Source of the DNA: Hyphomicrobium methylovorum
Lineage (GTDB): Bacteria > Pseudomonadota > Alphaproteobacteria > Rhizobiales > Hyphomicrobiaceae
Direction: 5' to 3'
Assembly (NCBI RefSeq): GCF_013626205.1
Contig: NZ_QHJE01000001.1
Location: 3,080,501-3,144,500 of the forward strand
DNA length: 64,000 nucleotides
The notes beneath the pieces were generated by a model, which saw nothing but the letters and a program-made list of their open reading frames with translations, was not told where the DNA came from and did not search any database. Numbering within the stretch: the first letter of the stretch is position 1; each line of letters starts with the position of its first letter. Positions 42,072-51,829 of this stretch are shown here, one piece after another. The translations under genes and the position numbers were made by a program.

Positions 42072-43301
42072 ATGCCAACGGGGTTAGGAACAGGTTCCGT
42101 GCGGCCGGATTTCGGGCAGGCATTGCGGCCGGGAGAACGCTCTCCGGCGAGCTATAGCGCAGGTGCGTCAGCTTCGCGCGGGCGGCTGTTCGTGGAGCCG
42201 GATTGCTTCACCCGAAGCCCCTTTCAGCGGGACCGGGACCGGATTCTTCATTCTTCCGCGTTCCGCCGTTTGACCTACAAGACGCAGGTTTTTCTTCCGC
42301 ACGAGGGCGACCACTACAGAACACGCCTGACCCATACGCTCGAAGTTGCGCAGATTGCCCGGACCGTTGCGCGGCAACTGCGGCTCGATGAGGATCTGGC
42401 GGAGACCATCGCGCTGGCGCACGATCTCGGGCACTCGCCGTTCGGACACGCGGGCGAGCGTGCGCTGAACAGCGCGATGAGTGAGTTCGGCGGTTTCGAT
42501 CACAACGCGCAGTCTCTGCGGACGGTCACTGTGCTGGAACGCAAGTATCTGGCGTTCGACGGGCTCAATCTGACGTGGGAGACGCTTGAAGGTCTCACAA
42601 AACACAACGGGCCTGTTCGGGACATGTCGCATCCGATCGTCAAGGTTATGCGCGGCGTCGAAGCGTGGCGTTCCCTCGAACTCGATCGATGGGCGTCGGC
42701 TGAAGCGCAAGTTGCAAGCCTTGCCGATGATATCGCGTATCTCTCGCACGACGTGGATGATGGCCTGCGCGCCGGGTTGCTTTCGGTTGCATCTTTGACG
42801 GACGCGCCTTTGGCTGGGGACATCGCGCGAGAGGTTCGGAGTTTCGCGCATGGTGTGGAAAGCGGCCGTGCGTTCTACGAGGTGACGCGACGGATGATCA
42901 CCGTGATGGTGACGGATCTGGTCGCGGAAAGCAGACGGCGTCTCGCGGCGCTGTCTCCGGTGTCGGCGGACGACATTCGCAACGCGGGCCGGGCGACAAT
43001 CGGTTTTTCGGAACCGATGGCGGCGGAGCTTGCCGCGCTCAAGGCGTTTCTGTTTCAGGCCGTCTACCATCATCGCAAAGTTATGACGGTGATGGACGAA
43101 GCGGAGCGCATCGTGCGCGAGTTGTTCGGCCGCTATTTTTCGGATGCCGAGGCCTATCCCGCCGATTGGCGCGGCGTTTACTTAGGTCTCGGGCAGCGCG
43201 GGCGGGCGCGGCTGGCCTGCGACTTTCTTGCGGGGCAGACGGATCGCTATGCGATCGCGGAATACTGCCGCCTGTTTGACGCGACGACGGAACTGCGATA
43301 G
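42072..43301 (+). CDS. dgt: Deoxyguanosinetriphosphate triphosphohydrolase-like HD protein
   Basis: A 409-residue HD-domain phosphohydrolase that releases tripolyphosphate from dNTPs. N-terminal FQRDRDRILHSSAFRRLTYK and the HD motif regions RTRLTHTLEVAQIARTVAR and AHDLGHSPFGHAGERAL are clear; DDIAYLSHDVDDGLRAGLL holds the later metal residues. This is the shorter, type 2 form common in alphaproteobacteria. It is divergent from erpA and heads the rightward series into argS, 89 bases on. Confidence 0.92.
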   Translation: MPTGLGTGSVRPDFGQALRPGERSPASYSAGASASRGRLFVEPDCFTRSPFQRDRDRILHSSAFRRLTYKTQVFLPHEGDHYRTRLTHTLEVAQIARTVARQLRLDEDLAETIALAHDLGHSPFGHAGERALNSAMSEFGGFDHNAQSLRTVTVLERKYLAFDGLNLTWETLEGLTKHNGPVRDMSHPIVKVMRGVEAWRSLELDRWASAEAQVASLADDIAYLSHDVDDGLRAGLLSVASLTDAPLAGDIAREVRSFAHGVESGRAFYEVTRRMITVMVTDLVAESRRRLAALSPVSADDIRNAGRATIGFSEPMAAELAALKAFLFQAVYHHRKVMTVMDEAERIVRELFGRYFSDAEAYPADWRGVYLGLGQRGRARLACDFLAGQTDRYAIAEYCRLFDATTELR

Positions 43302-43390
43302 GCGCCGGACACCCTTTTTCTCTGTTCACGCAGGCTATGCCGCGTGACGCCCGGCGCGCTTAAGCAGCCGGGGTAAACTTAAGGTAGACA

Positions 43391-45151
43391 ATGGATCTCT
43401 TTGCCGAAGTCGAAGCGCGCACGAAGGTGGCCCTTACGGAGCTGCAGTCGGATGGCGTGCTGCCAGCCGATCTCGTGCTGCCGGATTTCGAAGCCGCGCC
43501 GCCGCGCGACGCAAGCCACGGCGATATTGCCGTCAACGCGGCGCTCGTTCTCGCCAAGGCCGCGAAGATGAAGCCGCGCGATATCGCGGAGGCTTTGAAA
43601 GGCAAGCTTGCGGCTCATCAGGACGTCGAGAAGATCGATGTGGCGGGGCCCGGTTTTTTGAACATCACGTTCAAGCCGGGCGTGTGGCACGATCTCGTGC
43701 GCAACGTTCTCGCGGCCGGATCTGAGTTTGGCGCGGGTCCGGCGAAGGCGGATGGAAAGCTCAACGTCGAATACGTTTCGGCCAACCCGACGGGCCCGAT
43801 GCATGTTGGGCACTGCCGCGGCGCGGTGTTCGGTGATGCCTTATCGAACCTGCTCCGTTTCGCCGGTTACGACGTTACGCGTGAATACTACATCAACGAT
43901 GCGGGCGGGCAGGTCGATGTGCTCGCGCGGTCGGCGTTCCTGCGATATCGCGAGGCGCTGGGCGATGACATTGGCGCCATTCCTGAAGGGCTCTATCCGG
44001 GCGACTATCTGAAACCGGTCGGCGAAGCGTTGGCCGCGGAATATGGGCGATCGCTTACCAACATGCCGGAGGATCGCTGGCTGCCGATCGTCCGCAGGAT
44101 CGCCATCGACCGGATGATGGATATGATCCGCGATGATCTCGCCGCGCTCAATATCCGTCACGATGTGTTCTTTTCGGAAGGGTCGCTTTCGGCCGACGGT
44201 CGCGATCAGGTTCAGGCCGCGATCGAAGCTTTGCGGAAAAAGGGGCTTATCTACGAAGGTAAGCTCGAGAGGCCGAAGGGGCACGACGACGACGAATGGG
44301 AAGACCGTCTTCAGACGCTCTTCAAGTCGACGGCATTTGGCGACGATGAAGATCGGGCGTTGCAGAAATCAGACGGCAGCTACACGTATTTTGCGGGCGA
44401 CGTTGCCTATCACTACGACAAGCTGCAGCGCGGGTTCCGGCATCTCATCAACGTCTTCGGTGCGGACCACGTGGGATATATTCCGCGCATTAAGGCGGCG
44501 GTGACGGCGCTTTCGGACGGCGCTGCCGATCTTGATGTGAAGGTTGTACAACTTGTTCGCCTCTTCAAAGCGGGCGAGCCCTTCAAGATGTCGAAGCGGG
44601 CGGGCACGTTTGTGACGCTGCGCGATGTCGTGGATGAAGTCGGCCGTGATCCGGTCCGCTTCATGATGCTCTATCGTAAGAACCAGGAGACGCTGGATTT
44701 CGATTTCGCGAAGGTGACGGAGCAGTCGAAGGACAATCCCGTCTTCTACGTGCAATATGCCCACGCGCGCGCAGCAAGCGTTTTGCGCAACGCCAGCGAG
44801 CAGATCGCCGGGCTCGACGTGTCGACGGCGGCTCTGCAAAAAGCGGATCTTTCGATCCTGACGGACGCGGGCGAAATTGACCTCATCAAGCGGATCGCGG
44901 GCTATCCGCGATTGATCGATGGCGCAGCCACCGCACACGAGCCTCACCGCATTGCGTTCTATCTCTACGAGCTTTCGAGCGCGCTTCATTCACAGTGGAC
45001 GCGTGGCAACGATTCGCCACATTTAAGATTTATTCAATCAAATGACGGGGTTGCGACCGCGGCGCGATTGGCTCTCATCGCTGCCACAAAGACGGTGATA
45101 AAGTCAGGACTTGAGATCCTTGGCGTCGAGGCGCCCGACGCAATGCGATAG
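43391..45151 (+). CDS. argS: Arginyl-tRNA synthetase
   Basis: A 586-residue class I synthetase charging tRNA-Arg. HIGH-type motif in [18 protein letters not shown]; the KMSKS-like site is [19 protein letters not shown]-terminal additional domain and C-terminal DALR anticodon-binding domain ([18 protein letters not shown]). The ATG at 43391 follows AAGGTAG. It is followed 58 bases later by the SPOR-domain gene, the arrangement I recall from many alphaproteobacteria. Confidence 0.96.
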   Translation: MDLFAEVEARTKVALTELQSDGVLPADLVLPDFEAAPPRDASHGDIAVNAALVLAKAAKMKPRDIAEALKGKLAAHQDVEKIDVAGPGFLNITFKPGVWHDLVRNVLAAGSEFGAGPAKADGKLNVEYVSANPTGPMHVGHCRGAVFGDALSNLLRFAGYDVTREYYINDAGGQVDVLARSAFLRYREALGDDIGAIPEGLYPGDYLKPVGEALAAEYGRSLTNMPEDRWLPIVRRIAIDRMMDMIRDDLAALNIRHDVFFSEGSLSADGRDQVQAAIEALRKKGLIYEGKLERPKGHDDDEWEDRLQTLFKSTAFGDDEDRALQKSDGSYTYFAGDVAYHYDKLQRGFRHLINVFGADHVGYIPRIKAAVTALSDGAADLDVKVVQLVRLFKAGEPFKMSKRAGTFVTLRDVVDEVGRDPVRFMMLYRKNQETLDFDFAKVTEQSKDNPVFYVQYAHARAASVLRNASEQIAGLDVSTAALQKADLSILTDAGEIDLIKRIAGYPRLIDGAATAHEPHRIAFYLYELSSALHSQWTRGNDSPHLRFIQSNDGVATAARLALIAATKTVIKSGLEILGVEAPDAMR

Positions 45152-45209
45152 AGTCTCGAATCGACGATTAAGCGTAGGGGGGTCTGCGCTGTTTTGAGGG
45201 GTTTTCGCG

Positions 45210-46913
45210 ATGTCCTCGCAGAATACGTTTCCAGGACAGGGTAGGGGACGGCCTGCCGTGCCCTCCGCGCGTGCCGCGCAACAAGAGCAGCAGCAGCGCC
45301 ATCCGTCCTGGGTCAATCCGCAAGCTCAGCTTCATGCCCCCGCGCAACCGGCGGGAAATGCTTGGCCACCGGAGCAACAGCACGGCTATCAGGATAGTTT
45401 CACGCCCCCATCCAACTATGGTGGACACAATCCCCAGCACGGATCGCACGGCGATCAGCAGGCCCAAGATTACGGGCGCTGGGCGGAACTGCAGACGGGA
45501 AACCGAAATCAGGGTCATCAGGGCGGCGCGCCACTCAATGACCCCTATGCGCCCCAATTTGAGCCGTACACGCCAGCCGAGCACGGCAACTATGGTGGCC
45601 AGCCTTCACAGCATTATGGGCATCAGGCCGCGTCCCAGTGGCCGCCGCAGGGCGGGGCCGATTCGCGCGGTTTCGACGCCAATCATTACGGCGCGCCCGC
45701 CCAAACGAACCAGGGCGGCTATGGCGGCGCGGCGGCTTATGGTGAACACGCCTACCACGAGAACGAACTCAGCGCTTCGGACTGGGCTGGACAGCCTGGC
45801 GCTTTCGGGACCGATCCCTACCAGCAGCCGGGGCAGGGCGGCGCGCTTGGATTCGCGCAGGCCGAAGGCGGCGACCTCGATATGGCCTACGAGGACGAAG
45901 AGGGCGAATACGAAGACGAAGAAGCGCCGCGTAGACGCTGGCCGCTGAAAATTATGGCCGCGCTTGCGGGCGCCATCGTGATCGGTGGCGGCATGGCGTA
46001 CGGCTACAAGAAAATTTCCACCACCGAATTCAGCGGTGAGCCGCCAATCATCAAGAGTGAGGCATTCCCCTCGAAGACGAAGCCGGCGGATGCGGGCGGG
46101 AAGATGTTTCCCTATTCCGATACCAAGATCATGGGCCGATTGGGCGACGGTACGTCGTCGGCTCCGGCGGACGCAGCGCCAGCGGCGGAACCGGCACACG
46201 ACGACGCACAGCAGCAGACTGCGGATGCGTCGCACGATGCAGAGCCTGCTCAGGCCGATGAGGGCGGGCCGCGCAAGGTTTCAACGCTTGTTGTTGGTCG
46301 CGATGGATCGATCCAGGCGCCGCCGCCGGGCACCGTTGCGGGCGGCTCAGGCGTTGCCGTTCCGGGTACGGCACTCGTCGATACGTTTGGCAATCACGGC
46401 CGGGCGCAAGCAGCTGAAGCCAGCCCGCCTCCCGCCAGCAAGCCGGTAACACCGGTCACGGTCAATTCGACGGCTTCCGCCAGGTCGGCGCAGACGGGCA
46501 GCATCGGCGCTCAGGATGATGCCGTTGCTCCTCCGGCCAAGGCGAAGGCGCTCAAGAAGGTGGCGCGCGCTGAATCTGGCACTGCTACCGACGCCTATAG
46601 CGACACGTCGAGCTCGCCGGTTACGGCTTCAGGTTCGGGCACGGCAGCACACAGCGGTTTCGTTGCGGTGTTGGCCTCTATTCCGAAATCATCGTCGAGC
46701 CGTATGGACGCGCTTAAGCGTTTTGCAGACATGCAGCAGAAGTATTCGTCCGCGCTTTCGGGCAAGACGCCGGACGTGCTGAGTGCTTCGCTTGCTAAGG
46801 GCAAGTATGACCGGCTGGTCGTTGGTCCGCCGGGATCGCGAAGCGAAGCGAACAGCGTTTGTTCCGAGCTTAAATCCGCCGGATACAATGATTGCTGGGT
46901 TGCATCCTATTGA
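45210..46913 (+). CDS. SPOR-domain cell-envelope protein with low-complexity N-terminus
   Basis: A 567-residue single-pass membrane protein. Residues 1-220 are extremely rich in Gln, Gly, His, Tyr and Pro (for instance QQEQQQRHPSW). An acidic patch (about 222-242) and Arg-rich stop-transfer precede the membrane segment at about 246-265 (LKIMAALAGAIVIGGGMAY). The periplasmic part is a long Ala/Pro/Ser linker ending in a C-terminal SPOR domain of about 80 residues (HSGFVAVLASIPKSSSSRMD ... YNDCWVASY), which binds denuded septal glycan. It is probably a division or envelope factor. It sits in the argS-nagZ interval as expected. Confidence 0.85.
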   Translation: MSSQNTFPGQGRGRPAVPSARAAQQEQQQRHPSWVNPQAQLHAPAQPAGNAWPPEQQHGYQDSFTPPSNYGGHNPQHGSHGDQQAQDYGRWAELQTGNRNQGHQGGAPLNDPYAPQFEPYTPAEHGNYGGQPSQHYGHQAASQWPPQGGADSRGFDANHYGAPAQTNQGGYGGAAAYGEHAYHENELSASDWAGQPGAFGTDPYQQPGQGGALGFAQAEGGDLDMAYEDEEGEYEDEEAPRRRWPLKIMAALAGAIVIGGGMAYGYKKISTTEFSGEPPIIKSEAFPSKTKPADAGGKMFPYSDTKIMGRLGDGTSSAPADAAPAAEPAHDDAQQQTADASHDAEPAQADEGGPRKVSTLVVGRDGSIQAPPPGTVAGGSGVAVPGTALVDTFGNHGRAQAAEASPPPASKPVTPVTVNSTASARSAQTGSIGAQDDAVAPPAKAKALKKVARAESGTATDAYSDTSSSPVTASGSGTAAHSGFVAVLASIPKSSSSRMDALKRFADMQQKYSSALSGKTPDVLSASLAKGKYDRLVVGPPGSRSEANSVCSELKSAGYNDCWVASY

Positions 46914-47010
46914 TTGCCGGTTTTAGCTTCGCAACACTCTCATCATCGGCCAGCGCTCCGGCGCCGGCCGTTTCGCTTTGTGAGGCGCGGTGCGCCTGCG
47001 TGAGGCCTCT

Positions 47011-48033
47011 ATGACTGCTGCATTTATCGCCGGTGTTTCGGGCACGTCGCTCACCGATGACGAGCGCCGTTTTTTCGCGGAAACGCAACCCGCCGGGTTC
47101 ATCATCTTCACCCGCAACGTCGAGAGCCGCGAGCAGCTCGCGCGTCTTACAAGCGATGTTCGCGCGGCCGTCGGGCGGGATGATTTTCTGGTTCTGATCG
47201 ATCAGGAAGGTGGGCGCGTTCAGCGTCTCAGGCCGCCGATTTCTCGCCTTCTGCCACCGGCTGCCGCGTACGCGGATTGTTATCGTACGGATCCAAGCTA
47301 TGCGATCGGCGCCGCCCATGCGGTTGCGCGCTTGACCGGCGAAGAGTTGCGCGAATTCGGCATCAACATGAACTGCGCGCCGGTTGTCGATCTCCCTGTC
47401 GAAGGGGCGCATGAGATCATCAGCGATCGCGCTTACGGGCAAGACGTGGCGCAAGTCGTGGCGCTGGCGCGCGCTGTCGGCGAAGGCTTGATGGCCGCGG
47501 GTGTCGTTCCCGTCATCAAGCACATTCCGGGGCACGGCCGGGCGACGGCTGACAGCCACTTCGCGCTTCCTGTCGTGTCGACGCCGCACGAGGTTCTGTC
47601 GAAGACCGATTTCGCGCCGTTCAAGGAACTGGCTGCGATGCCGTCCGCGATGACGGCGCATGTCGTCTATAGTGCGATCGATGCGGATGCGCCCGCGAGC
47701 ACATCGAAGGTGATGACCGAGCGGATCATTCGCGGCGAGATTGGCTTCGATGGGCTGCTGATGAGCGATGACCTCAGCATGAAGGCTTTGAAGGGGCCAA
47801 TGCGCGCGCGAGCGGAGGCCGTTATAGCCGCTGGCTCCGACGTGGCGCTCCACTGCAACGGCGATCTCGATGAAATGCGGGCCGTGGCCGCGGGCGTGCC
47901 ACAGCTTTCGGGCCGGGCGCAGAAACGATTCGCTGCGGCCATTGCGTGTACACAGGCGGGTGAGGCCTGCGACCGTGCGGCGGCGTTGGACCTGCTGGCG
48001 GAGGTTCAGGTCCGGCGGACTCGGATCGGCTGA
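47011..48033 (+). CDS. nagZ: Beta-N-acetylhexosaminidase
   Basis: A 340-residue glycoside hydrolase family 3 enzyme that removes GlcNAc from anhydro-muropeptides in cytoplasmic cell-wall recycling. Motifs: FIIFTRNVES, LIDQEGGRVQRLRPP, and the catalytic-loop signature IKHIPGHGRATADSH, with nucleophile Asp in LLMSDDLSMKAL. The ATG at 47011 follows GAGG with five-base spacing; a GTG at 46990 would add seven residues. It follows the SPOR gene by 97 bases. Confidence 0.94.
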   Translation: MTAAFIAGVSGTSLTDDERRFFAETQPAGFIIFTRNVESREQLARLTSDVRAAVGRDDFLVLIDQEGGRVQRLRPPISRLLPPAAAYADCYRTDPSYAIGAAHAVARLTGEELREFGINMNCAPVVDLPVEGAHEIISDRAYGQDVAQVVALARAVGEGLMAAGVVPVIKHIPGHGRATADSHFALPVVSTPHEVLSKTDFAPFKELAAMPSAMTAHVVYSAIDADAPASTSKVMTERIIRGEIGFDGLLMSDDLSMKALKGPMRARAEAVIAAGSDVALHCNGDLDEMRAVAAGVPQLSGRAQKRFAAAIACTQAGEACDRAAALDLLAEVQVRRTRIG

Positions 48034-48092
48034 ATCAGTATAGTGTTGGCCTGCGGTCTTTGAGGACCGCCGCCAGGAATCAAAAATACCTC

Positions 48093-48962
48093 ATGAACGA
48101 GACGGCAGCACAGGGCGACACTCCAAGCGCGGGCGAACCCGGAGCGGGAGATTGGGGCGCAGCGGACTTCGGTGCGCCAGCGTTCGAGAGCCTGCCGGCT
48201 GCGGACGAGGCTTTCGTCGTCGATATCGAAGGGTTCGAGGGTCCGCTCGATCTGCTGTTGGCTATGGCGCGGACGCAGAAGGTCGATCTGTCGAAGATCT
48301 CCATTCTTGCACTTGTCGAGCAGTACCTCGGTTTTATCAGCGAGGTGCAGGAGCTCCGAATTGAGATTGCGGCCGACTATCTGGTGATGGCGGCTTGGCT
48401 CGCTTACCTCAAATCGCGCCTGTTGCTTCCGAAGGAAAAAGACGAAGTTGATACAACTTCGGCGGAGGAATTGGCGCAGCGGCTGGCATTCCGCCTCATG
48501 CGCCTCGACGCGATGCGGGACAAGGCGGCCTCCCTGATGACGCGCCGGCGTTTGGGCCAGAACGTGTTTCCCCGGGGTGCGCCGGAGCGTGTTCACGTGA
48601 CACGGGACACGACCTATACGGCGACGATCTACGACCTTCTCAAGGCGTATGCCGACCAGAGAAAGCGTACGGCGCGCGTCGTTCATGTCGTCAAGGCGCG
48701 GCGGGTCTGGTCGATCAAAGAGGCGCGGCAGCGGCTCGAACGGTTGGTTGGCGCGACTGAGGGCGCCTGGGAGCAACTCGATCTCTTCCTCGAGCAGTAT
48801 CTACCGCGGAACGAGGAAGAGCGGAGCGCTCTGGCGAGTTCGTTCGGGGCCACGCTCGAAATGGCGCGCGAAGGGTTAATCGAACTGCGTCAGGACGAGC
48901 CGTTTGCGCCGATTTACATGCGCAAGCGCGAGGCTGGGGCGACTTGGGAAAAGGTTGGCTGA
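48093..48962 (+). CDS. scpA: Segregation and condensation protein A (kleisin)
   Basis: A 289-residue kleisin subunit bridging the heads of SMC. The N-terminal domain is typical: FVVDIEGFEGPLDLLLAMAR, then VDLSKISILALVEQYL and ADYLVMAAWLAYLKSRLLLP. It has the acidic middle and the winged-helix C-terminus. The ATG at 48093 gives a short acidic leader; a frame open from 48060 is less likely. It is followed by scpB 134 bases on, forming the usual pair. Confidence 0.93.
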   Translation: MNETAAQGDTPSAGEPGAGDWGAADFGAPAFESLPAADEAFVVDIEGFEGPLDLLLAMARTQKVDLSKISILALVEQYLGFISEVQELRIEIAADYLVMAAWLAYLKSRLLLPKEKDEVDTTSAEELAQRLAFRLMRLDAMRDKAASLMTRRRLGQNVFPRGAPERVHVTRDTTYTATIYDLLKAYADQRKRTARVVHVVKARRVWSIKEARQRLERLVGATEGAWEQLDLFLEQYLPRNEEERSALASSFGATLEMAREGLIELRQDEPFAPIYMRKREAGATWEKVG

Positions 48963-49096
48963 TGCCTTTCCGGGCGTGACGCTCGGAAGGTCTTTGGCTC
49001 TTTGTTTAACGTGCTTTTCAACGGAAAGACGGTTCGCACATTTCCGGAAGCACTCTAGCGCGCCGCGCGGTGCCGGTATAAGGGGGCTCGAAAGCT

Positions 49097-49972
49097 ATGG
49101 TTCCGCCGAGACTGACATTGGTGTCGGATAGTCAATACGACAGCGACGAGTTCGACGGAGACGAGGCGGCTGAGGCGCGAGAGGCGGCCATCCAGCGTGC
49201 CCTCAGCGATCCGGAGGCGGCAGTCGATCATTTGTCCCAAAGCGTGCTTCGCGAAAAGCTCCGGCGTCTGGAGGCGATGCTGTTTGCTTCGTCAGAACCT
49301 CTCGATGCCAAGGCTTTGCGGCGCTGTCTCGAAGAGGACGATGACGTCAACCTGCTAATGGCGGAGTTGGAGGAGCAGTATAAGGATCGCGGCGTAACGC
49401 TCGTGCGCGTTGCCGGCCGCTGGCAGTTTCGCACCGCCGATGATCTTTCGTTTTTGCTCGAGCGGCAGCAGAAGGAAGAGCGCAAGCTTTCCAAGGCAGC
49501 GCTCGAAACGCTGGCGATCATTGCCTATCACCAGCCAGTCACGCGCGCTGAGATCGAAGAAATTCGCGGCGTTTCCACTTCGCCCGGTACGCTCGACGTC
49601 TTGATGGAAACCAACTGGATTCGTCCTCGCGGGCGGCGGCGTGCGCCGGGCCGTCCGCTGACTTACGGCACGACGGAGTCCTTCCTCGTGCACTTCGGGC
49701 TCGATGCGATCAAGGATCTGCCGGGTCTTGCCGATCTCAAGGCGGCTGGTCTGCTCGATGCCAATTTGCCGCCCGGCTTCACGATGCCCGCGCCGACAGA
49801 CGTCGCGGCGTTGATGCCGGATGAATTACCTCTGACGGACGACGGCGACGAAGAGACTCAGGAGGAGCTTGAGCTCGAGTCCGGCGAGGATGAAGGGGCC
49901 GAAGACGAGCATCAAACGGATGCCGTGGAGCCGTCCGGTGAGAGAACGCCATCAGAGAACGACGGCGAATAA
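49097..49972 (+). CDS. scpB: Segregation and condensation protein B
   Basis: A 291-residue partner of ScpA/SMC with two winged-helix domains: LRRLEAMLFASSEPLDAKAL in the first and KAALETLAIIAYHQPVTRAE with IEEIRGVSTSPGTLDVLM in the second; GRPLTYGTTESFLVHFGL closes the domain. The C-terminal 50 residues are strongly acidic and probably disordered, as is common in alphaproteobacterial ScpB. It precedes tatA by 215 bases. Confidence 0.94.
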   Translation: MVPPRLTLVSDSQYDSDEFDGDEAAEAREAAIQRALSDPEAAVDHLSQSVLREKLRRLEAMLFASSEPLDAKALRRCLEEDDDVNLLMAELEEQYKDRGVTLVRVAGRWQFRTADDLSFLLERQQKEERKLSKAALETLAIIAYHQPVTRAEIEEIRGVSTSPGTLDVLMETNWIRPRGRRRAPGRPLTYGTTESFLVHFGLDAIKDLPGLADLKAAGLLDANLPPGFTMPAPTDVAALMPDELPLTDDGDEETQEELELESGEDEGAEDEHQTDAVEPSGERTPSENDGE

Positions 49973-50114
49973 GGGTGTTTCCCGGGTTCTCTCCCTTGCG
50001 GATTGTTACAGTCCTTTAACATCGTTAGCGGTAGATGCTGCAACAACCGCCGGAAAGCCGGTCTTTTCGCTTGTTTCGCGACACGGTGCGCCTGAATGGT
50101 AAGTCTTTTGAACC

Positions 50115-50142
50115 TTGCCGCCTGCGGCTGGTTCTGTAATAT
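50115..50142 (+). promoter_or_regulatory. Candidate sigma70-type promoter for tatABC
   Basis: TTGCCG (50115-50120), a 16-base spacer and TAATAT (50137-50142) lie about 45 bases upstream of tatA. The local sequence is AT-rich (ATATATAG repeated twice downstream of the -10). A small dyad GCCGC-CT-GCGGC overlaps the -35 element. This is a visual match only. Confidence 0.35.
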
Positions 50143-50187
50143 ATAGAAGATCATATATAGGGCGGCCTCGGCCCCCAAGAGGTACCA

Positions 50188-50397
50188 ATGGGTTTAAGCG
50201 CGCAACATATCCTTCTGCTTCTGGTCATCGGCCTGCTGCTGTTCGGGCGCGGAAAAATTTCCGAGCTCATGGGCGACGTGGCCAAGGGGATCAAGAGCTT
50301 CAAGAAGGGAATGGCCGAAGACGAGGTTCCCGAGGCGAAGCAGCCGCGCACGATCGAGAACGATGTTTCGGGCTCCGACCGCTCCAAGGTTAGCTGA
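50188..50397 (+). CDS. tatA: Twin-arginine translocase subunit TatA
   Basis: A 69-residue protein: one N-terminal membrane helix ([20 protein letters not shown]) with the conserved Phe-Gly hinge, then the amphipathic helix [15 protein letters not shown] and a short charged tail. TatA multimerises to form the passage for folded Tat substrates. First gene of tatABC; tatB starts 41 bases after. Confidence 0.95.
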   Translation: MGLSAQHILLLLVIGLLLFGRGKISELMGDVAKGIKSFKKGMAEDEVPEAKQPRTIENDVSGSDRSKVS

Positions 50398-50438
50398 AGA
50401 CCGGGGCCTAGCGCGGCTGATTTCGGCAAGGTCACGTC

Positions 50439-50849
50439 ATGTTTGAAATCAGCTGGAGCGAGATTCTAATCCTCGGGATTGTGGTCCTCGTGTTCGTAGG
50501 GCCGAAAGAACTCCCCGTGTTCATGCGCACGCTCGGCAAGTATGCCGGTGTGGTCCGCCGTCATGCCAATGACTTCAAGGCGCAGTTCGACGCCGCGATG
50601 CGGGAAGCCGAACTGGATTCGATGCGTCAGGAAGTCGATAAGATGCAAGCCTCGATCAATTCTGAAGTCATGCGCGCGGGATCGACGATCGATAGCCTGC
50701 AGCAGAGCGCTTCTGCGGACATATCGAGCTCATCAACCACCTCGACTACCTCAGCAGATACTGCCTTGGTGTCCGATAGCGCCGTTCATCCGGCTCCGGC
50801 CAACACGCTGGCGCCGCCGATGCCATCGCCTCCTGGGCAGGAGCGCTGA
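50439..50849 (+). CDS. tatB: Twin-arginine translocase subunit TatB
   Basis: A 136-residue receptor-complex subunit. The N-terminal MFEISWSEILILGIVVLVFV with conserved Glu in the membrane helix and GPKELPVFMRTLGKYAG are typical of TatB and distinguish it from TatA. An amphipathic helix and a Ser/Thr/Pro-rich tail follow. It is five bases upstream of tatC. Confidence 0.94.
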   Translation: MFEISWSEILILGIVVLVFVGPKELPVFMRTLGKYAGVVRRHANDFKAQFDAAMREAELDSMRQEVDKMQASINSEVMRAGSTIDSLQQSASADISSSSTTSTTSADTALVSDSAVHPAPANTLAPPMPSPPGQER

Positions 50850-50854
50850 GTCTC

Positions 50855-51688
50855 ATGCTGGAGCGCTTGCCGCCCGCCGGACTGCCTGACGAGCCGCGTC
50901 GAGAGGGCCAAGACGAGATAGACGCGAGCAGCGCGCCGCTTCTCGATCATCTGATCGAACTTAGATCGCGGATGATCTGGGCTCTGGCCGCATTCGTCGT
51001 CACGTTCTTCCTCTGCTTCTCGATCGCCGGGCACATCTACAACGTGCTGGTCTGGCCCTACATGTGGGCGTCGGGCAACGATCATGTGAAGCTGATCGCG
51101 ACGCATTTTCTTGAGCAGATCATGACGCAAGTTAAGCTCGCGATGTTTGGCGCGGGCTTCCTGTCGTTTCCGATCATCGCGACGCAGATCTATAAATTCG
51201 TTGCGCCCGGCCTCTACAAGAACGAGCGGCGCGCGTTTCTGCCCTATCTGGTTGCGACGCCGGTTCTGTTCGTCATCGGCGCTATGGTCGTTTATTTCAT
51301 CGCGATGCCCGTGCTCATCCGGTTTTCCATCGGATTGACGCAGACGACGGGCGTGGGCATGCCGACGATCGAGCTGTTGCCGAAGGTGTCGGAATATCTG
51401 TCGCTCATTATGACGTTGATTTTCGGCTTCGGCATCGTTTTTCAGTTGCCGGTTATTCTGACGCTCCTGGCGCGTACGGGGATGATAACGTCGGAAGGAC
51501 TGCGTCATGGTCGGCGTTATGCGGTCGTCGGGATTTTTGCAGCGGCTGCGCTTTTGACGCCGCCGGATGCACTCAGCATGATCATCATGGCGCTGCCGAC
51601 GGTCGCGCTTTATGAGTTTTCGATCCTCGCCGTGCGCTTCGTCGAGAAACGGCAAGCGGCAGCGAGTGCGGACGGCAGTTCGTCTTAG
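50855..51688 (+). CDS. tatC: Twin-arginine translocase subunit TatC
   Basis: A 277-residue six-helix membrane protein that recognises the twin-arginine signal. The family segment LLDHLIELRSRMIWALAAF begins the core, LSFPIIATQIYKFVAPGLYK and NERRAFLPYL follow, and RYAVVGIFAAAALLTPPDAL is in the last loop. The N-terminal extension of about 28 residues is longer than in E. coli, as is common in this class. Confidence 0.95.
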   Translation: MLERLPPAGLPDEPRREGQDEIDASSAPLLDHLIELRSRMIWALAAFVVTFFLCFSIAGHIYNVLVWPYMWASGNDHVKLIATHFLEQIMTQVKLAMFGAGFLSFPIIATQIYKFVAPGLYKNERRAFLPYLVATPVLFVIGAMVVYFIAMPVLIRFSIGLTQTTGVGMPTIELLPKVSEYLSLIMTLIFGFGIVFQLPVILTLLARTGMITSEGLRHGRRYAVVGIFAAAALLTPPDALSMIIMALPTVALYEFSILAVRFVEKRQAAASADGSSS

Positions 51689-51829
51689 GTCCGATCGCGC
51701 TGTAATGCGCCTTAAGTCGAAGTGGGCAGGGTGACAACGCCTCCGCTGCGGAGCTTTGTCGGCGATCCTCTGGACCCATTCTGCGCCATCGTATAGGACG
51801 GCCTCATCATCTCATCATGAGGACCACCC

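Noticed and set aside
46870-47853. A 327-codon minus-strand open frame opposite nagZ
   Set aside because: Overlaps a gene with clear NagZ motifs and contains no domain; a composition artefact.
50034-50075. CCGG-AAAG-CCGG stem followed by TCTTTT as an scpB terminator
   Set aside because: The stem is only four base pairs; too weak to call.
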